In this document: positions 1 through 6,614 of the stretch, one piece after another
Numbering within the stretch: the stretch's first letter is position 1
How the letters are laid out: every line of letters starts with the position of its first letter
Assembly (NCBI GenBank): GCA_036745875.1
Contig: DAIOFH010000146.1
Coordinates: 1 to 9,620 of the forward strand
Origin: DAIOFH01 sp036745875
GTDB lineage: Bacteria > Planctomycetota > SZUA-567
Reading direction: 5' to 3'
Length of the DNA: 9,620 bases
Translations under genes and position numbers: made by a program
Notes under the pieces: model-generated
The model's input: only the letters and a program-made list of their open reading frames with translations
What the model was told of the DNA's origin: nothing
Database searches by the model: none

Positions 1-60
1 CACGGCTTCATGTGGTTTATGTTATCCACGGGTCTTGTTAATCCTCCCCCCCCACGTATG

Positions 61-86
61 TCTCGTTCCAGTGAACGGGGCTTTTT
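61..86 (+). terminator. Rho-independent terminator of an upstream plus-strand gene
   Basis: The arms at 62-68 and 73-79 pair over seven base pairs (one G-U) around a CAGT loop. They are followed by GC and a run of five T at 82-86. The T run lies on the plus strand only, so it should end transcription entering from the left, that is, from a gene outside the window. It lies just beyond the stop of the minus-strand gene at 108-395 but has the wrong polarity to end that gene. Confidence 0.6.
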
Positions 87-107
87 AAACATAAACATTG
101 CCATTGA

Positions 108-395
108 CTACACGGTTCTGAAGCGACGCGCGATCCATATAAGGAGACATGCGCCAATTACGCCGATCAGTATCTGACCGAACATACCCATGAAGCTCAC
201 TCCGAAGAGCGAGAAGACGAAGGAGCCTACCAAGCTGCCGATAAGGCCAAGGACGATGCTCCAGACGATGCCGATGCCGCCAGAACCCATGATGATGTTG
301 GCAACTACACCGATAATCAAACCAACCAAAAGGATCATAATAATGCCGTAGGCGCTGCCATAACCAAGAACGCCGTGAAATGGTGTCGTATCCAT
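108..395 (-). CDS. GlsB/YeaQ/YmgE family small membrane protein
   Basis: A 95-residue, very hydrophobic protein with three predicted membrane spans at about residues 16-35, 41-63 and 70-90, ending in a short basic tail (ARRFRTV). The glycine-rich pattern (VGLIIGVVANIIMGSGG, then GLIGSLVGSFVFSLFG, then IGVIGACLLIWIARR) and the length match the GlsB/YeaQ/YmgE ('transglycosylase-associated') family. Members of this family are often stress-induced, but their biochemical role is poorly known. The start is supported by a good ribosome-binding site (GGAGGA, seven bases before the ATG, read on the minus strand). It is transcribed divergently from the gene at 699. No terminator for it is obvious on the minus strand. 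Family assignment is fairly sure; function is not. Confidence 0.85.
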   Translation of the reverse strand: MDTTPFHGVLGYGSAYGIIMILLVGLIIGVVANIIMGSGGIGIVWSIVLGLIGSLVGSFVFSLFGVSFMGMFGQILIGVIGACLLIWIARRFRTV

Positions 396-698
396 GATAA
401 ATCCTCCATAAATTTCCCGTGGTGTTCAATAGATAACTGTGGTTGAAAAATAAACTACCTTCGGAGATAGTGAAGAAAGTTTTCAATAATACATTATATA
501 TGAGCAACATATTCTCAGCCTGTGTGAATTAGTCAAGTGCATCTGGCCGATACTTCTAAAGTCAACTACATGAAAAATAATCCCATAACCTGGAAGTGGA
601 GTTGCAAGGTTGTAGAAAACCATAGTTAGATTTAGGAAAACGGAGAAATTTGCCGGTTTGGTAAAAGATCTCCAGCCAGCCAATGGAAAGGCAACCTT
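396..698. other. Divergent AT-rich intergenic region
   Basis: This stretch of about 300 bases separates two divergent genes and has no convincing coding sequence; short open frames here lack ribosome-binding sites and have no family character. It carries the sigma-54-like promoter at 591-606 reading right. A possible sigma-70 pair reading right (TTGAAA near 444-449 with GATAGT 17 bases later) is weak. I could not find a convincing promoter for the minus-strand gene at 108-395. Confidence 0.4.
591..606 (+). promoter_or_regulatory. Candidate sigma-54 (-24/-12) promoter
   Basis: The sequence TGGAAGTGGAGTTGCA has GG and GC separated by exactly ten bases, the defining spacing of RpoN promoters. 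It also has TGG at the -24 side and a full TTGCA at the -12 side. Transcription would start near 617, giving a leader of about 80 bases before the ATG at 699. The -24 element is otherwise imperfect (AAGT where CACG is expected). No enhancer-binding site or activator gene is seen nearby. Confidence 0.5.
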
Positions 699-1397
699 AT
701 GTCATCGATAGACGGCTTCGGGAATGCATTTACCCAGTACGATCCAACGACAAGCCGAAGTCAAACTGATATCTCAAGTGATACTTTAAAGGCGGATCAG
801 GCGAGACAGGAATTCATCGCCGGCGTCCTGCGCGGCGGCGGAAGCAAATCCTTCGCCACGATGATGGCCAGCTTTACCCAAAGCTTCGATGCCGAAACAT
901 TGGACCGGCTCAGCAGGTCGACAAAGAAGGAGGACGAAGAAGAAGACGAGCTTATCAAAATGATGCGGCAGATGGAGGAAGCGCGCAGGAAAGCTGCCGA
1001 ACAAACGGCGAACGCCGAAAACGTCCAGCAATTCATAACAAAAAAGCAGCAAACCGCTCCCGCCGTTACAACCGATGACGGCGAAGAAAACGGCATGGAA
1101 ACACCGACAGCCGCCATACCGAGCCGGGACGAACGATATATTATCGAGGAGCCGCTCGATGATCGGGATAAGTACGATTACATAGCTGCGGACATTCTTT
1201 CCAGGCTTGCCCAGAAAGACGAATGGCAACGCAACCGCGACCTCACGGATCTCCTCGTCGCGGAACAGGAAGCGAAAGAGAAACAAAACGAGTCTTCCGA
1301 ATCAACTGTCGAGGCTGAAAATACAGCCGCAGGAGCGGACATAAGCTTACCGTCAATCGACTCCTCCGGCTCCAGCACCACCATCAAAAGCATTTAA
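699..1397 (+). CDS. Unrecognised charged, coiled-coil-prone protein
   Basis: A 232-residue protein that I cannot assign to a family. There is no signal peptide, no membrane span and no cysteine. Residues 1-30 are polar (Ser/Thr/Asp-rich). Residues 35-72 look like a small helical region with a GGGSK turn. Residues 75-118 form a highly charged, probably coiled-coil helix starting with an acidic cluster (KKEDEEEDE at 76-84) and rich in E, K, R, A and Q. Residues 119-145 look like a disordered Thr/Pro/Ala linker. Residues 143-196 are a second charged, helical block (DERYIIEEPLDDRDKYDYIAAD onwards), and the tail from 197 is Ser/Glu/Ala-rich and probably disordered. The ATG has a ribosome-binding site GGAAAGG at 685-691. 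It is monocistronic, preceded by a sigma-54-like promoter and followed by a hairpin. The composition would suit a structural, adaptor or secreted-substrate protein, but this is a guess. Confidence 0.75.
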   Translation: MSSIDGFGNAFTQYDPTTSRSQTDISSDTLKADQARQEFIAGVLRGGGSKSFATMMASFTQSFDAETLDRLSRSTKKEDEEEDELIKMMRQMEEARRKAAEQTANAENVQQFITKKQQTAPAVTTDDGEENGMETPTAAIPSRDERYIIEEPLDDRDKYDYIAADILSRLAQKDEWQRNRDLTDLLVAEQEAKEKQNESSESTVEAENTAAGADISLPSIDSSGSSTTIKSI

Positions 1398-1406
1398 TTC
1401 TTTTCA

Positions 1407-1432
1407 GGAGGGGCTTTTTGCAAAGCCCCTCC
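1407..1432 (+). terminator. GC-rich hairpin after the 232-residue gene
   Basis: A perfect 11-base-pair stem (GGAGGGGCTTT at 1407-1417 with AAAGCCCCTCC at 1422-1432) closes a TTGC loop ten bases after the stop codon. The position and strength suit a terminator, but no T run follows on either strand. It may therefore act as an mRNA 3'-end stabiliser or be an atypical terminator. Confidence 0.5.
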
Positions 1433-1509
1433 GAACCCTGCAAATCCTACAAAAATTCAACGAACAGCATATTTATCGCATATCGTAAATTATTCATTAC
1501 TAAAAACGA

Positions 1510-1527
1510 ATCAATTTACAAATTGAT
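1510..1527. promoter_or_regulatory. AT-rich palindrome, possible protein-binding site
   Basis: ATCAATTT-AC-AAATTGAT is a perfect inverted repeat of eight bases with a two-base centre. It shares the TCAATT...AATTGA core with the palindrome at 1587-1613, so the two might bind the same dimeric regulator, though the spacer differs (four versus one base). Function is inferred from symmetry alone. Confidence 0.3.
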
Positions 1528-1586
1528 AACCACTTCTCATCGAATCTGTTATAAAAAGACACCACTAACTCCATGCAGGCCAATTA

Positions 1587-1613
1587 GTTATTCTCAATTA
1601 AATTGAGAATAAC
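1587..1613. promoter_or_regulatory. 27-base perfect palindrome upstream of the first promoter
   Basis: GTTATTCTCAATT at 1587-1599 is followed by one A and then its exact reverse complement at 1601-1613. The right edge lies 26 bases before the -35 box at 1640, a typical place for an activator site. No T run follows on either strand, so a terminator is less likely than an operator. Confidence 0.4.
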
Positions 1614-1639
1614 CTATAGTGAATCGCCTAAATAACTCC

Positions 1640-1668
1640 TTGACAGAAATCCGCCGGCAGGCTACAAA
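1640..1668 (+). promoter_or_regulatory. Candidate sigma-70 promoter P1 of the importer operon
   Basis: A perfect TTGACA at 1640-1645 is followed, after 17 bases, by TACAAA at 1663-1668 (four of six matches to TATAAT). Transcription would start near 1675, leaving a leader of nearly 190 bases. The flanking inverted 9-mers at 1615-1623 and 1711-1719 may be regulator half-sites. Confidence 0.5.
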
Positions 1669-1787
1669 AAACTTCAGTCCCGCACCTGTAATCGTGCATT
1701 TCCATTAATGTTCACTATATGTTTAAATCCCCGCGTTCGCTTCAAAGAGTATTCGTTTCCGATGCGGCGGCAGTATGTTGTCGAGTT

Positions 1788-1793
1788 TATAAT
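1788..1793 (+). promoter_or_regulatory. Candidate -10 box of a second promoter P2
   Basis: A perfect TATAAT lies 69 bases before the ATG of the binding-protein gene. No acceptable -35 hexamer is present at 16-18 bases upstream (the region is GCGGCGGC), and there is no TGn extension. It would therefore need an activator, or it may not be a promoter. The expected start, near 1800, falls just before the palindrome at 1804-1818. Confidence 0.4.
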
Positions 1794-1803
1794 TCACATG
1801 TTC

Positions 1804-1818
1804 CGCAAACGGTTTGCG
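1804..1818. promoter_or_regulatory. LacI/PurR-like operator palindrome
   Basis: CGCAAACGGTTTGCG is a perfect seven-base inverted repeat around one central G. Its half-site CGCAAAC is that of PurR-type operators of the LacI/GalR family, but with one extra central base, as in the natural lac operator. It begins ten bases after the TATAAT at 1788-1793, where a repressor would block P2, and could also act as a roadblock to transcription from P1. No LacI-family gene is in the window, so the regulator is unknown. Confidence 0.5.
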
Positions 1819-1861
1819 TGACATTGGTCATACGAAAACATTCACAAATGGAGGACCCGGC

Positions 1862-2860
1862 ATGACGAAAAGTAAAAATGCGGTTGCTGTTGCATTGGCT
1901 GTGATGTTGACGTTCGGCGCGGCGGTGCAGGCAATGGAAATCGCCCTCGTCTCCAAAGTCGCGGGTATCCCGTTCTTCGACGCGATCAACGACGGCGCGC
2001 AGGAGGCGGCGAAGGAACTCGGCATCACCGTCAGCTACGTCAACCCCATCGAACCCACGGCTGAAGGCCAGATCGAAGTCATCGAAGCGCAGATCCTCAG
2101 GGGCGTCGACGCCATCACCATCAGCGCCAACGACCCCGACGCCCTCGTCCCCGTCTGCCAGAAGGCGATGAACGAAGGCATCCTGGTCAGCAGCTGGGAC
2201 TCAGGCGTCGCCCCCGCCGGCAACAAGATTTTCGTCGAGCCCGGCGACTTGGAAGCGGTCGCCCGCCTCCACCTCCAGCTCCTTGCCGCCCACATGAACT
2301 ACGAGGGCAAGTGGGCAATCGTCTCCGCCGGAGCGCAGATGACGGTGCAGAACACTTTCATCCAGTGGCTCAAGGACGAAATGACCAAATCCCAATACGG
2401 CAAGATGGAACTTGTCGCCACGGTCTATGGCGATGACGTCATGGAAAAATCCTACACCGAAGCCATGGGACTCCTCACCGCCTACCCCGACCTCAAAGGC
2501 ATCATTTCCCCCACGACGATCGGCGTCGTCGGTTCCGCCCAAGCGGTCGAAGACCAGGGCAAACAGGGCCAGATAGCCGTCAACGGCCTCGGCCTGCCCA
2601 GCCAGAACATCGGCTTCATCAAGTCCGGCGCGGCATCCGAAATCATCCTCTGGAACCCGGTCGACGTCGGCTATCTGACGATCCACGTCAACCACGCCAT
2701 CCTCACCAAGAAAATCACCGGAAAACCGGGCGACGTGGTCGAGGCCGGCCGCCTCGGCAAGTTCACCGTCAAGGACCTGAACGGCCTGCCGACAGTTACC
2801 ACCGAATCCAACGAAATCTTCACCGTCGGCAACGTTGACGAGTGGGCGAAGATACTATAA
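1862..2860 (+). CDS. Periplasmic sugar-binding protein of ABC importer (RhaS-like)
   Basis: A 332-residue Peripla_BP_4-type solute-binding protein, the receptor of the importer encoded downstream. The ATG at 1862 is chosen over a TTG at 1814 because GGAGGA (1850-1855) lies six bases upstream and because it begins directly with a signal peptide (basic MTKSK, hydrophobic core, cleavage probably after A24 in AVQA). No lipobox cysteine is present, so the protein should be free in the periplasm. Motifs resembling rhizobial RhaS and, more distantly, AI-2 receptor LsrB are SKVAGIPFFD (31-40), ISANDPDALVP (87-97), SWDSGVAP (111-118), YGDDVMEKSY (189-198), SPTTIGV (216-222) and NGLGLPS. By recalled comparison with LsrB, Lys32, Asp113, Gln163 and Pro217 match ligand-contact positions, while LsrB's Asp166 is Val162 here. 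This favours a deoxysugar or pentose-like ligand over AI-2. Rhamnose is the best guess, but no catabolic genes support it. Confidence 0.85.
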   Translation: MTKSKNAVAVALAVMLTFGAAVQAMEIALVSKVAGIPFFDAINDGAQEAAKELGITVSYVNPIEPTAEGQIEVIEAQILRGVDAITISANDPDALVPVCQKAMNEGILVSSWDSGVAPAGNKIFVEPGDLEAVARLHLQLLAAHMNYEGKWAIVSAGAQMTVQNTFIQWLKDEMTKSQYGKMELVATVYGDDVMEKSYTEAMGLLTAYPDLKGIISPTTIGVVGSAQAVEDQGKQGQIAVNGLGLPSQNIGFIKSGAASEIILWNPVDVGYLTIHVNHAILTKKITGKPGDVVEAGRLGKFTVKDLNGLPTVTTESNEIFTVGNVDEWAKIL

Positions 2861-2907
2861 CGGGTCGCGTGGCTCATTGGTTCCGTGATCCTTGATGTTA
2901 GTTTGTT

Positions 2908-2969
2908 TACTCCCCCTCACCCTAACGCTCGCACCCCCAAGTGGGAGATGGTTAGGGTGAGGGGGAGTA
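2908..2969. repeat. Long perfect inverted repeat between binding-protein and ATPase genes
   Basis: The arms at 2908-2926 and 2951-2969 are exact reverse complements over 19 bases (core CCCCCTCACCCTAAC / GTTAGGGTGAGGGGG), with a 24-base loop that can itself fold weakly (CAC...GTG). The CTCACCCTAAC arm resembles dispersed palindromic repeats seen in many GC-rich bacteria. As RNA it would form a very stable hairpin 47 bases after the binding-protein stop and 61 bases before the ATPase start. No T run follows. It could protect the upstream mRNA or attenuate the downstream genes, as REP elements do after malE-type genes. Confidence 0.8.
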
Positions 2970-3030
2970 TTTCTGGCAAGAATCGGCAATTTAGGTTGAT
3001 CTTTATTTCAGCGGCAAAAGGATGTGATGT

Positions 3031-4542
3031 ATGAGTGAGAACATTCTTGAAGTTCGCAAGATTTGGAAAGGTTTTCCCGGCGTGCAGGCCTTGCGGGATG
3101 TCGATTTTTCCCTGATGCCCGGGGAAATCCACACCCTCCTCGGCGAAAACGGCTCCGGAAAATCCACGCTGTTCCGCACCATCGCCGGAATTTATCAGCC
3201 GGATTCCGGCGAAGTCATCCTGGACGGCAAGCAGGTCGGCAACTGGAACCCCGCCGTGGCGCAGGCGCACGGCATCTCCATCATCCACCAGGAACTCAGC
3301 CTTTTCCCGGACCTTTCGGTTGCGGAAAACATCTTCCTTGAACACGACTCCTTCACCTCCTCCCTCGGGTTGGTGAAATGGGACCACATATACGCGGAAT
3401 CGGCCAAGCTTCTCGACTACCTCAAGGCCAGGAACATTTCCCCCTACGCCAAGGTCGAGTCGCTGTCGGTCGCGGAACGACAGATCGTGGAAATAGCCAA
3501 GGCCTTGTCCGCTTCCAATGTGCGCGTCCTGCTGATGGATGAACCGACGTCTGCGCTGTCCGTGGAGGAAACGCAAAACCTCTTCGACGTCATGCGCAAA
3601 CTGCGCGCGGACGGCGTCGGCATCATCTTTATTTCCCATAAGCTCGACGAGGTGTTCGCAATTTCCGACCGGGTCACCGTCCTCAGGGACGGAGCCTATG
3701 TCGGCACCCGGGACATCAAGGAAATCACCACGGACGACCTGATCCGCATGATGGTTGGCCGCGACCTCGGCGACGTCAACCAGCGCCATACCACTCACGC
3801 GACCGATGAAGTCGTCCTGGAGGTGAAAAATCTGTCCAGGGGAAAACTGGTCCAGAACGCGTCGTTCCAGTTGCACAAGGGGGAGATTCTCGGCTTTTTC
3901 GGGTTGGTTGGTTCCGGCAGGACGGAACTGGCGGAAACGATCTTCGGCATTGCCAAGGCGACCTCAGGAGAGGTGCTCTTTAAAGGCAAACCGGTGGACA
4001 CATCCTCCCCGAACAGCGCGCTCAAGGCCGGGATCGGGCTTATTCCGGAAGACCGGGGCACCCAGGGGCTTGTGCTCCAGATGAGCCTGTATGAAAATGC
4101 GACAATGTCGGTGATCGACCACATGTTTTCCCGCCGCATCGTCAAGCGCCAGCACGAGCGGGAAGAATCGAAACGCATCTTCCAGACTCTCGATGTGCGC
4201 TACCACGATGTCGGCGAGTGCGTGGACAACCTCTCCGGCGGCAACAAGCAAAAGATCGTCCTTGCCAAATGGCTGCTCACCAATGCCAAGGTGCTTATCT
4301 TCGACGAACCGACCAAAGGGGTCGACATCGGCGCAAAGGACGTCATCCACCAACTGATGGACGACTTGGCACGACAAGGCATGGGCATCATCATGATATC
4401 GTCGGAAATGCCCGAGATCCTGAAAATGAGCGACAGGATCATGGTCATGTGCGGCGGACGCATCACCGGCGAATTCAAGCGTGGCGAGGCGACCCAGGAC
4501 GACATCATGTTCAAGGCCAGTCCGGGAGCGGAATCGGCGTAA
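3031..4542 (+). CDS. CUT2-family sugar ABC importer ATPase (two NBDs)
   Basis: A 503-residue protein with two fused nucleotide-binding domains, the usual length for RbsA/MglA/RhaT-type ATPases. It powers import through the two permeases that follow. The first domain is complete: Walker A GENGSGKST (38-46), Q-loop HQE (86-88), signature LSVAERQ (145-151), Walker B VLLMDEP (166-172) and switch His203. The second is degenerate in the family's usual way: Walker A GLVGSGRTEL (291-300) has Arg297 for Lys, and the switch His is replaced by Ser458 (ISSEMPE). Its signature LSGGNKQ (401-407) and Walker B VLIFDEP (421-427) are intact. Thus one site is probably the main hydrolytic site. The start has AAAAGGA at 3016-3022. 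Substrate follows the binding protein (rhamnose-like by inference). Confidence 0.93.
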   Translation: MSENILEVRKIWKGFPGVQALRDVDFSLMPGEIHTLLGENGSGKSTLFRTIAGIYQPDSGEVILDGKQVGNWNPAVAQAHGISIIHQELSLFPDLSVAENIFLEHDSFTSSLGLVKWDHIYAESAKLLDYLKARNISPYAKVESLSVAERQIVEIAKALSASNVRVLLMDEPTSALSVEETQNLFDVMRKLRADGVGIIFISHKLDEVFAISDRVTVLRDGAYVGTRDIKEITTDDLIRMMVGRDLGDVNQRHTTHATDEVVLEVKNLSRGKLVQNASFQLHKGEILGFFGLVGSGRTELAETIFGIAKATSGEVLFKGKPVDTSSPNSALKAGIGLIPEDRGTQGLVLQMSLYENATMSVIDHMFSRRIVKRQHEREESKRIFQTLDVRYHDVGECVDNLSGGNKQKIVLAKWLLTNAKVLIFDEPTKGVDIGAKDVIHQLMDDLARQGMGIIMISSEMPEILKMSDRIMVMCGGRITGEFKRGEATQDDIMFKASPGAESA

Positions 4543-4585
4543 TCAGTTAATTGTTTTATCAACAGGAAATAAAGGAGCACCACCC

Positions 4586-5584
4586 ATGGCCAGCAGCCCA
4601 TCAGGCACAGTTCCACGCCGTCCATTGTTGGACGCGGCAGGCTACAGGACTCTCGGGTTGTTTGTTTTCATTGTCGTCTGCCTGGCGGCCGTCAGCATTT
4701 CCAACCCACATTTTCTCGATACCAACAACCTGAAAACCATCTCCTCCGACACCGCCATCCTCATCATCGCCGCCTCGGGACAACTGCTTGTCATGCTGGC
4801 CGGGAACATCGACATCTCCACTAGCTCCATCATCGCCGTATCCGGCTTTTCTTCGGCCCTGATGATGAAGAACTATCCCGACACCCCACTGGTCTGTATC
4901 GCCCTACTGGCCCTCGGTATAGGCCTAATCCTCGGCATCGTCAACGGCGTCATCATCGCCTTTGCCGAAGTTCCCGCCATCATCGTCACCCTCGGCACCC
5001 TCAGCATCTACCGCGGCCTGAACTTCCTCATCAGCAAGGGCGGCTGGGTCGTCTCCCGCGACCTGCCGAAAAAATACACCGAGATGGCCAATGCCGAATG
5101 GTTCGGCACGCCGGTCATCACCAACATGCTGGTGATAAGCTTGATAGTGGCTTTTTTCATCCATGTGTTTCTCAACCGCACCCGGCCCGGCCGCAGGCTT
5201 TACGCCATCGGCAGCAACAAGACAAACGCCAAACTGATCGGCATCAAGGTGTCATGGTATATTTTCCTGACCTATGCCGCCTGCGGCGCTTTGACCGGGC
5301 TTGCCGGGGGAATGTGGTGCTCGCGCTACAATTTCGCCCAGTCCAGCACGGGAGTCGGCTATGAAATGACGATTATCGCCAGCTGCGTCATCGGCGGCAC
5401 CAGCGTCACGGGCGGCAGGGGTTCCACCCTCGGCATGGTGCTTGGCGCATTCCTCCTCAGCATGATCATCCACGCCATGAACATCTTGAAAGTATCGCCG
5501 TTCTGGAAAATGTTCATCCAGGGCGCGATCATCCTGGCGGCGGTGATTCTCGACTCGTACATGTCGAGAAGAAGCAAGGCATAA
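4586..5584 (+). CDS. Sugar ABC importer permease 1 (CUT2, BPD_transp_2)
   Basis: A 332-residue inner-membrane permease with about eight to ten hydrophobic spans. The ATG at 4586 is preferred over upstream in-frame starts, which would overlap the ATPase gene, because AAAGGAG lies at 4571-4577 and the N-terminus then has normal length. Family motifs are LAGNIDISTSSIIAVSG (71-87), EVPAIIVTLGTLSIYRG (128-144), the cytoplasmic GRRLYAIGSNKTNAKLIGIKV segment (202-222) that faces the ATPase, and CVIGGTSVTGGRGS (267-280). It lies 43 bases after the ATPase gene and 26 bases before the second permease gene, so co-transcription is near certain. It should pair with that second permease as a heterodimer, as in the RhaP/RhaQ and LsrC/LsrD systems. 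Confidence 0.92.
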   Translation: MASSPSGTVPRRPLLDAAGYRTLGLFVFIVVCLAAVSISNPHFLDTNNLKTISSDTAILIIAASGQLLVMLAGNIDISTSSIIAVSGFSSALMMKNYPDTPLVCIALLALGIGLILGIVNGVIIAFAEVPAIIVTLGTLSIYRGLNFLISKGGWVVSRDLPKKYTEMANAEWFGTPVITNMLVISLIVAFFIHVFLNRTRPGRRLYAIGSNKTNAKLIGIKVSWYIFLTYAACGALTGLAGGMWCSRYNFAQSSTGVGYEMTIIASCVIGGTSVTGGRGSTLGMVLGAFLLSMIIHAMNILKVSPFWKMFIQGAIILAAVILDSYMSRRSKA

Positions 5585-5610
5585 TATAACGGGCATACGG
5601 AGATAGATAC

Positions 5611-6582
5611 ATGTCGAAAAAATCCACTCAAGGCAAGGCCGGCGGCGGGTTCGCCTACTGGTGGGAACTGGTCCTTGTCGGCATCCTGGTCGTGGAGGTT
5701 ATCCTCCTGGGGTTTTACTTCCCCCGTATGCTGCAGCCAAGGGTGTTTCTCGGCGTCACCATCAACTTTATGGAAATGGGCATCGTCGCCCTGGCGATGG
5801 CTTTTGTCATCATTTCCAAAAATATCGACATTTCGGTCGCTTCCATCATCGCCATGGTCTCCGTCGTCCTGGCGACCCTGTCGCAGTATGGCATGTCACT
5901 GTGGCTGGCGATACCCATTGCCCTTGCGGTCGGCGCTATCGGCGGCTTCTTCAACGGTTACCTGATCACCAAGATGAAAATCCCCGCCCTTGTCGTGACC
6001 CTCGGCACCATGTCCCTCTATCGCGGCGCGGCGTATGTCGTCACCGGCGACCAGACCTATTCCAAATACCCTCCCGCGTTCTCCGTACTCGGCCGGGGGA
6101 CGCTCGGAGGCGTTCCGATACCGCTTCTCGTTTTTATCGTCCTCTTCATTGTGTCCTGGTTCATCCTTCACCACACGACCTTTGGCCGCAAAACCTTCGC
6201 CATCGGCAACAACCAAACGGCCGCCCTCTATTCCGGGATCAAGGTCGACCGGGTCCTGATAACCATCTTCACCCTCACCGGCTTCTACTCAGCCATCGCA
6301 GGCATCATCATGACCTCCCGTAACAACTCCACCCGCGGCAACATGGCGCAGGGCTTGGAACTGGACGTCATCACCGCCGTCGTCCTCGGCGGCGTCAGTA
6401 TGGACGGCGGCAAAGGCAACCTCATTGGCGTCGTTCTCGCCGTCTTCATCATCGGCATCATCCGAAGCGGCATGTACGCGCTGAACCTGTCGCCGGAACT
6501 GATGAAAATCATCATCGGCTGCCTGCTCATCATGAGCCTGCTTCTGCCCCGATTCAGTGCGAGATTTTTGAAAAAGCGCTGA
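5611..6582 (+). CDS. Sugar ABC importer permease 2 (CUT2, BPD_transp_2)
   Basis: A 323-residue inner-membrane protein of the same family as the preceding permease but clearly diverged from it, so they are old paralogues, not a recent duplication. Motifs are ISKNIDISVASIIAM (68-82), KIPALVVTLGTMSLYRGAAY (123-142), the ATPase-contact segment FGRKTFAIGNNQTAALYSGI (191-210) followed by KV, and VVLGGVSMDGGKGN (257-270). The start has GGAG at 5599-5602, eight bases upstream. It is the last gene of the operon; there is no classical T-run terminator directly after its TGA, and transcription probably runs into the repeat-rich convergent gap. By position it corresponds to RhaQ or LsrD. Confidence 0.92.
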   Translation: MSKKSTQGKAGGGFAYWWELVLVGILVVEVILLGFYFPRMLQPRVFLGVTINFMEMGIVALAMAFVIISKNIDISVASIIAMVSVVLATLSQYGMSLWLAIPIALAVGAIGGFFNGYLITKMKIPALVVTLGTMSLYRGAAYVVTGDQTYSKYPPAFSVLGRGTLGGVPIPLLVFIVLFIVSWFILHHTTFGRKTFAIGNNQTAALYSGIKVDRVLITIFTLTGFYSAIAGIIMTSRNNSTRGNMAQGLELDVITAVVLGGVSMDGGKGNLIGVVLAVFIIGIIRSGMYALNLSPELMKIIIGCLLIMSLLLPRFSARFLKKR

Positions 6583-6614
6583 AAAGTTCGCTGGCGCGGT
6601 TCATTGCAAAATAT

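Larger units (their letters stand above)
1440..1861 (+). other. Regulatory leader of the ABC importer operon
   Basis: Over 400 bases of AT-rich, non-coding sequence upstream of the transport genes. From left to right it holds an 18-base palindrome (1510-1527), a 27-base palindrome (1587-1613), a promoter with a consensus -35 (1640-1668), an inverted 9-mer pair around that promoter (TATAGTGAA at 1615-1623 and TTCACTATA at 1711-1719), a perfect TATAAT (1788-1793) and an operator-like palindrome (1804-1818). A short 62-codon open frame at 1418-1606 starts inside the preceding hairpin, lacks family character and is not called as a gene. Confidence 0.5.

Noticed and set aside
46..53. Run of eight C bases.
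   Set aside because: A simple homopolymer outside any supported gene; phase variation cannot be argued without a coding frame or promoter across it.
1..60. Possible 3' end of a gene entering from the left on the plus strand.
   Set aside because: A terminator at 61-86 implies such a gene, but the short stretch allows more than one frame (stops at 39-41, 73-75 and 87-89) and I cannot choose or name a product.
85..510. Longer minus-strand open frame overlapping the GlsB-type gene.
   Set aside because: It is out of frame with the clearly membrane-protein-like product at 108-395, which has its own strong ribosome-binding site; the alternative product is an Arg/His/Tyr-rich artefact.
483..683. 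Open frame of 66 codons on the minus strand.
   Set aside because: It covers the sigma-54-like promoter and the leader of the gene at 699, and shows no family character.
1418..1606. Open frame of 62 codons on the plus strand.
   Set aside because: It starts inside the hairpin that follows the previous gene, has no good ribosome-binding site, lies in AT-rich regulatory DNA and ends inside a palindrome.
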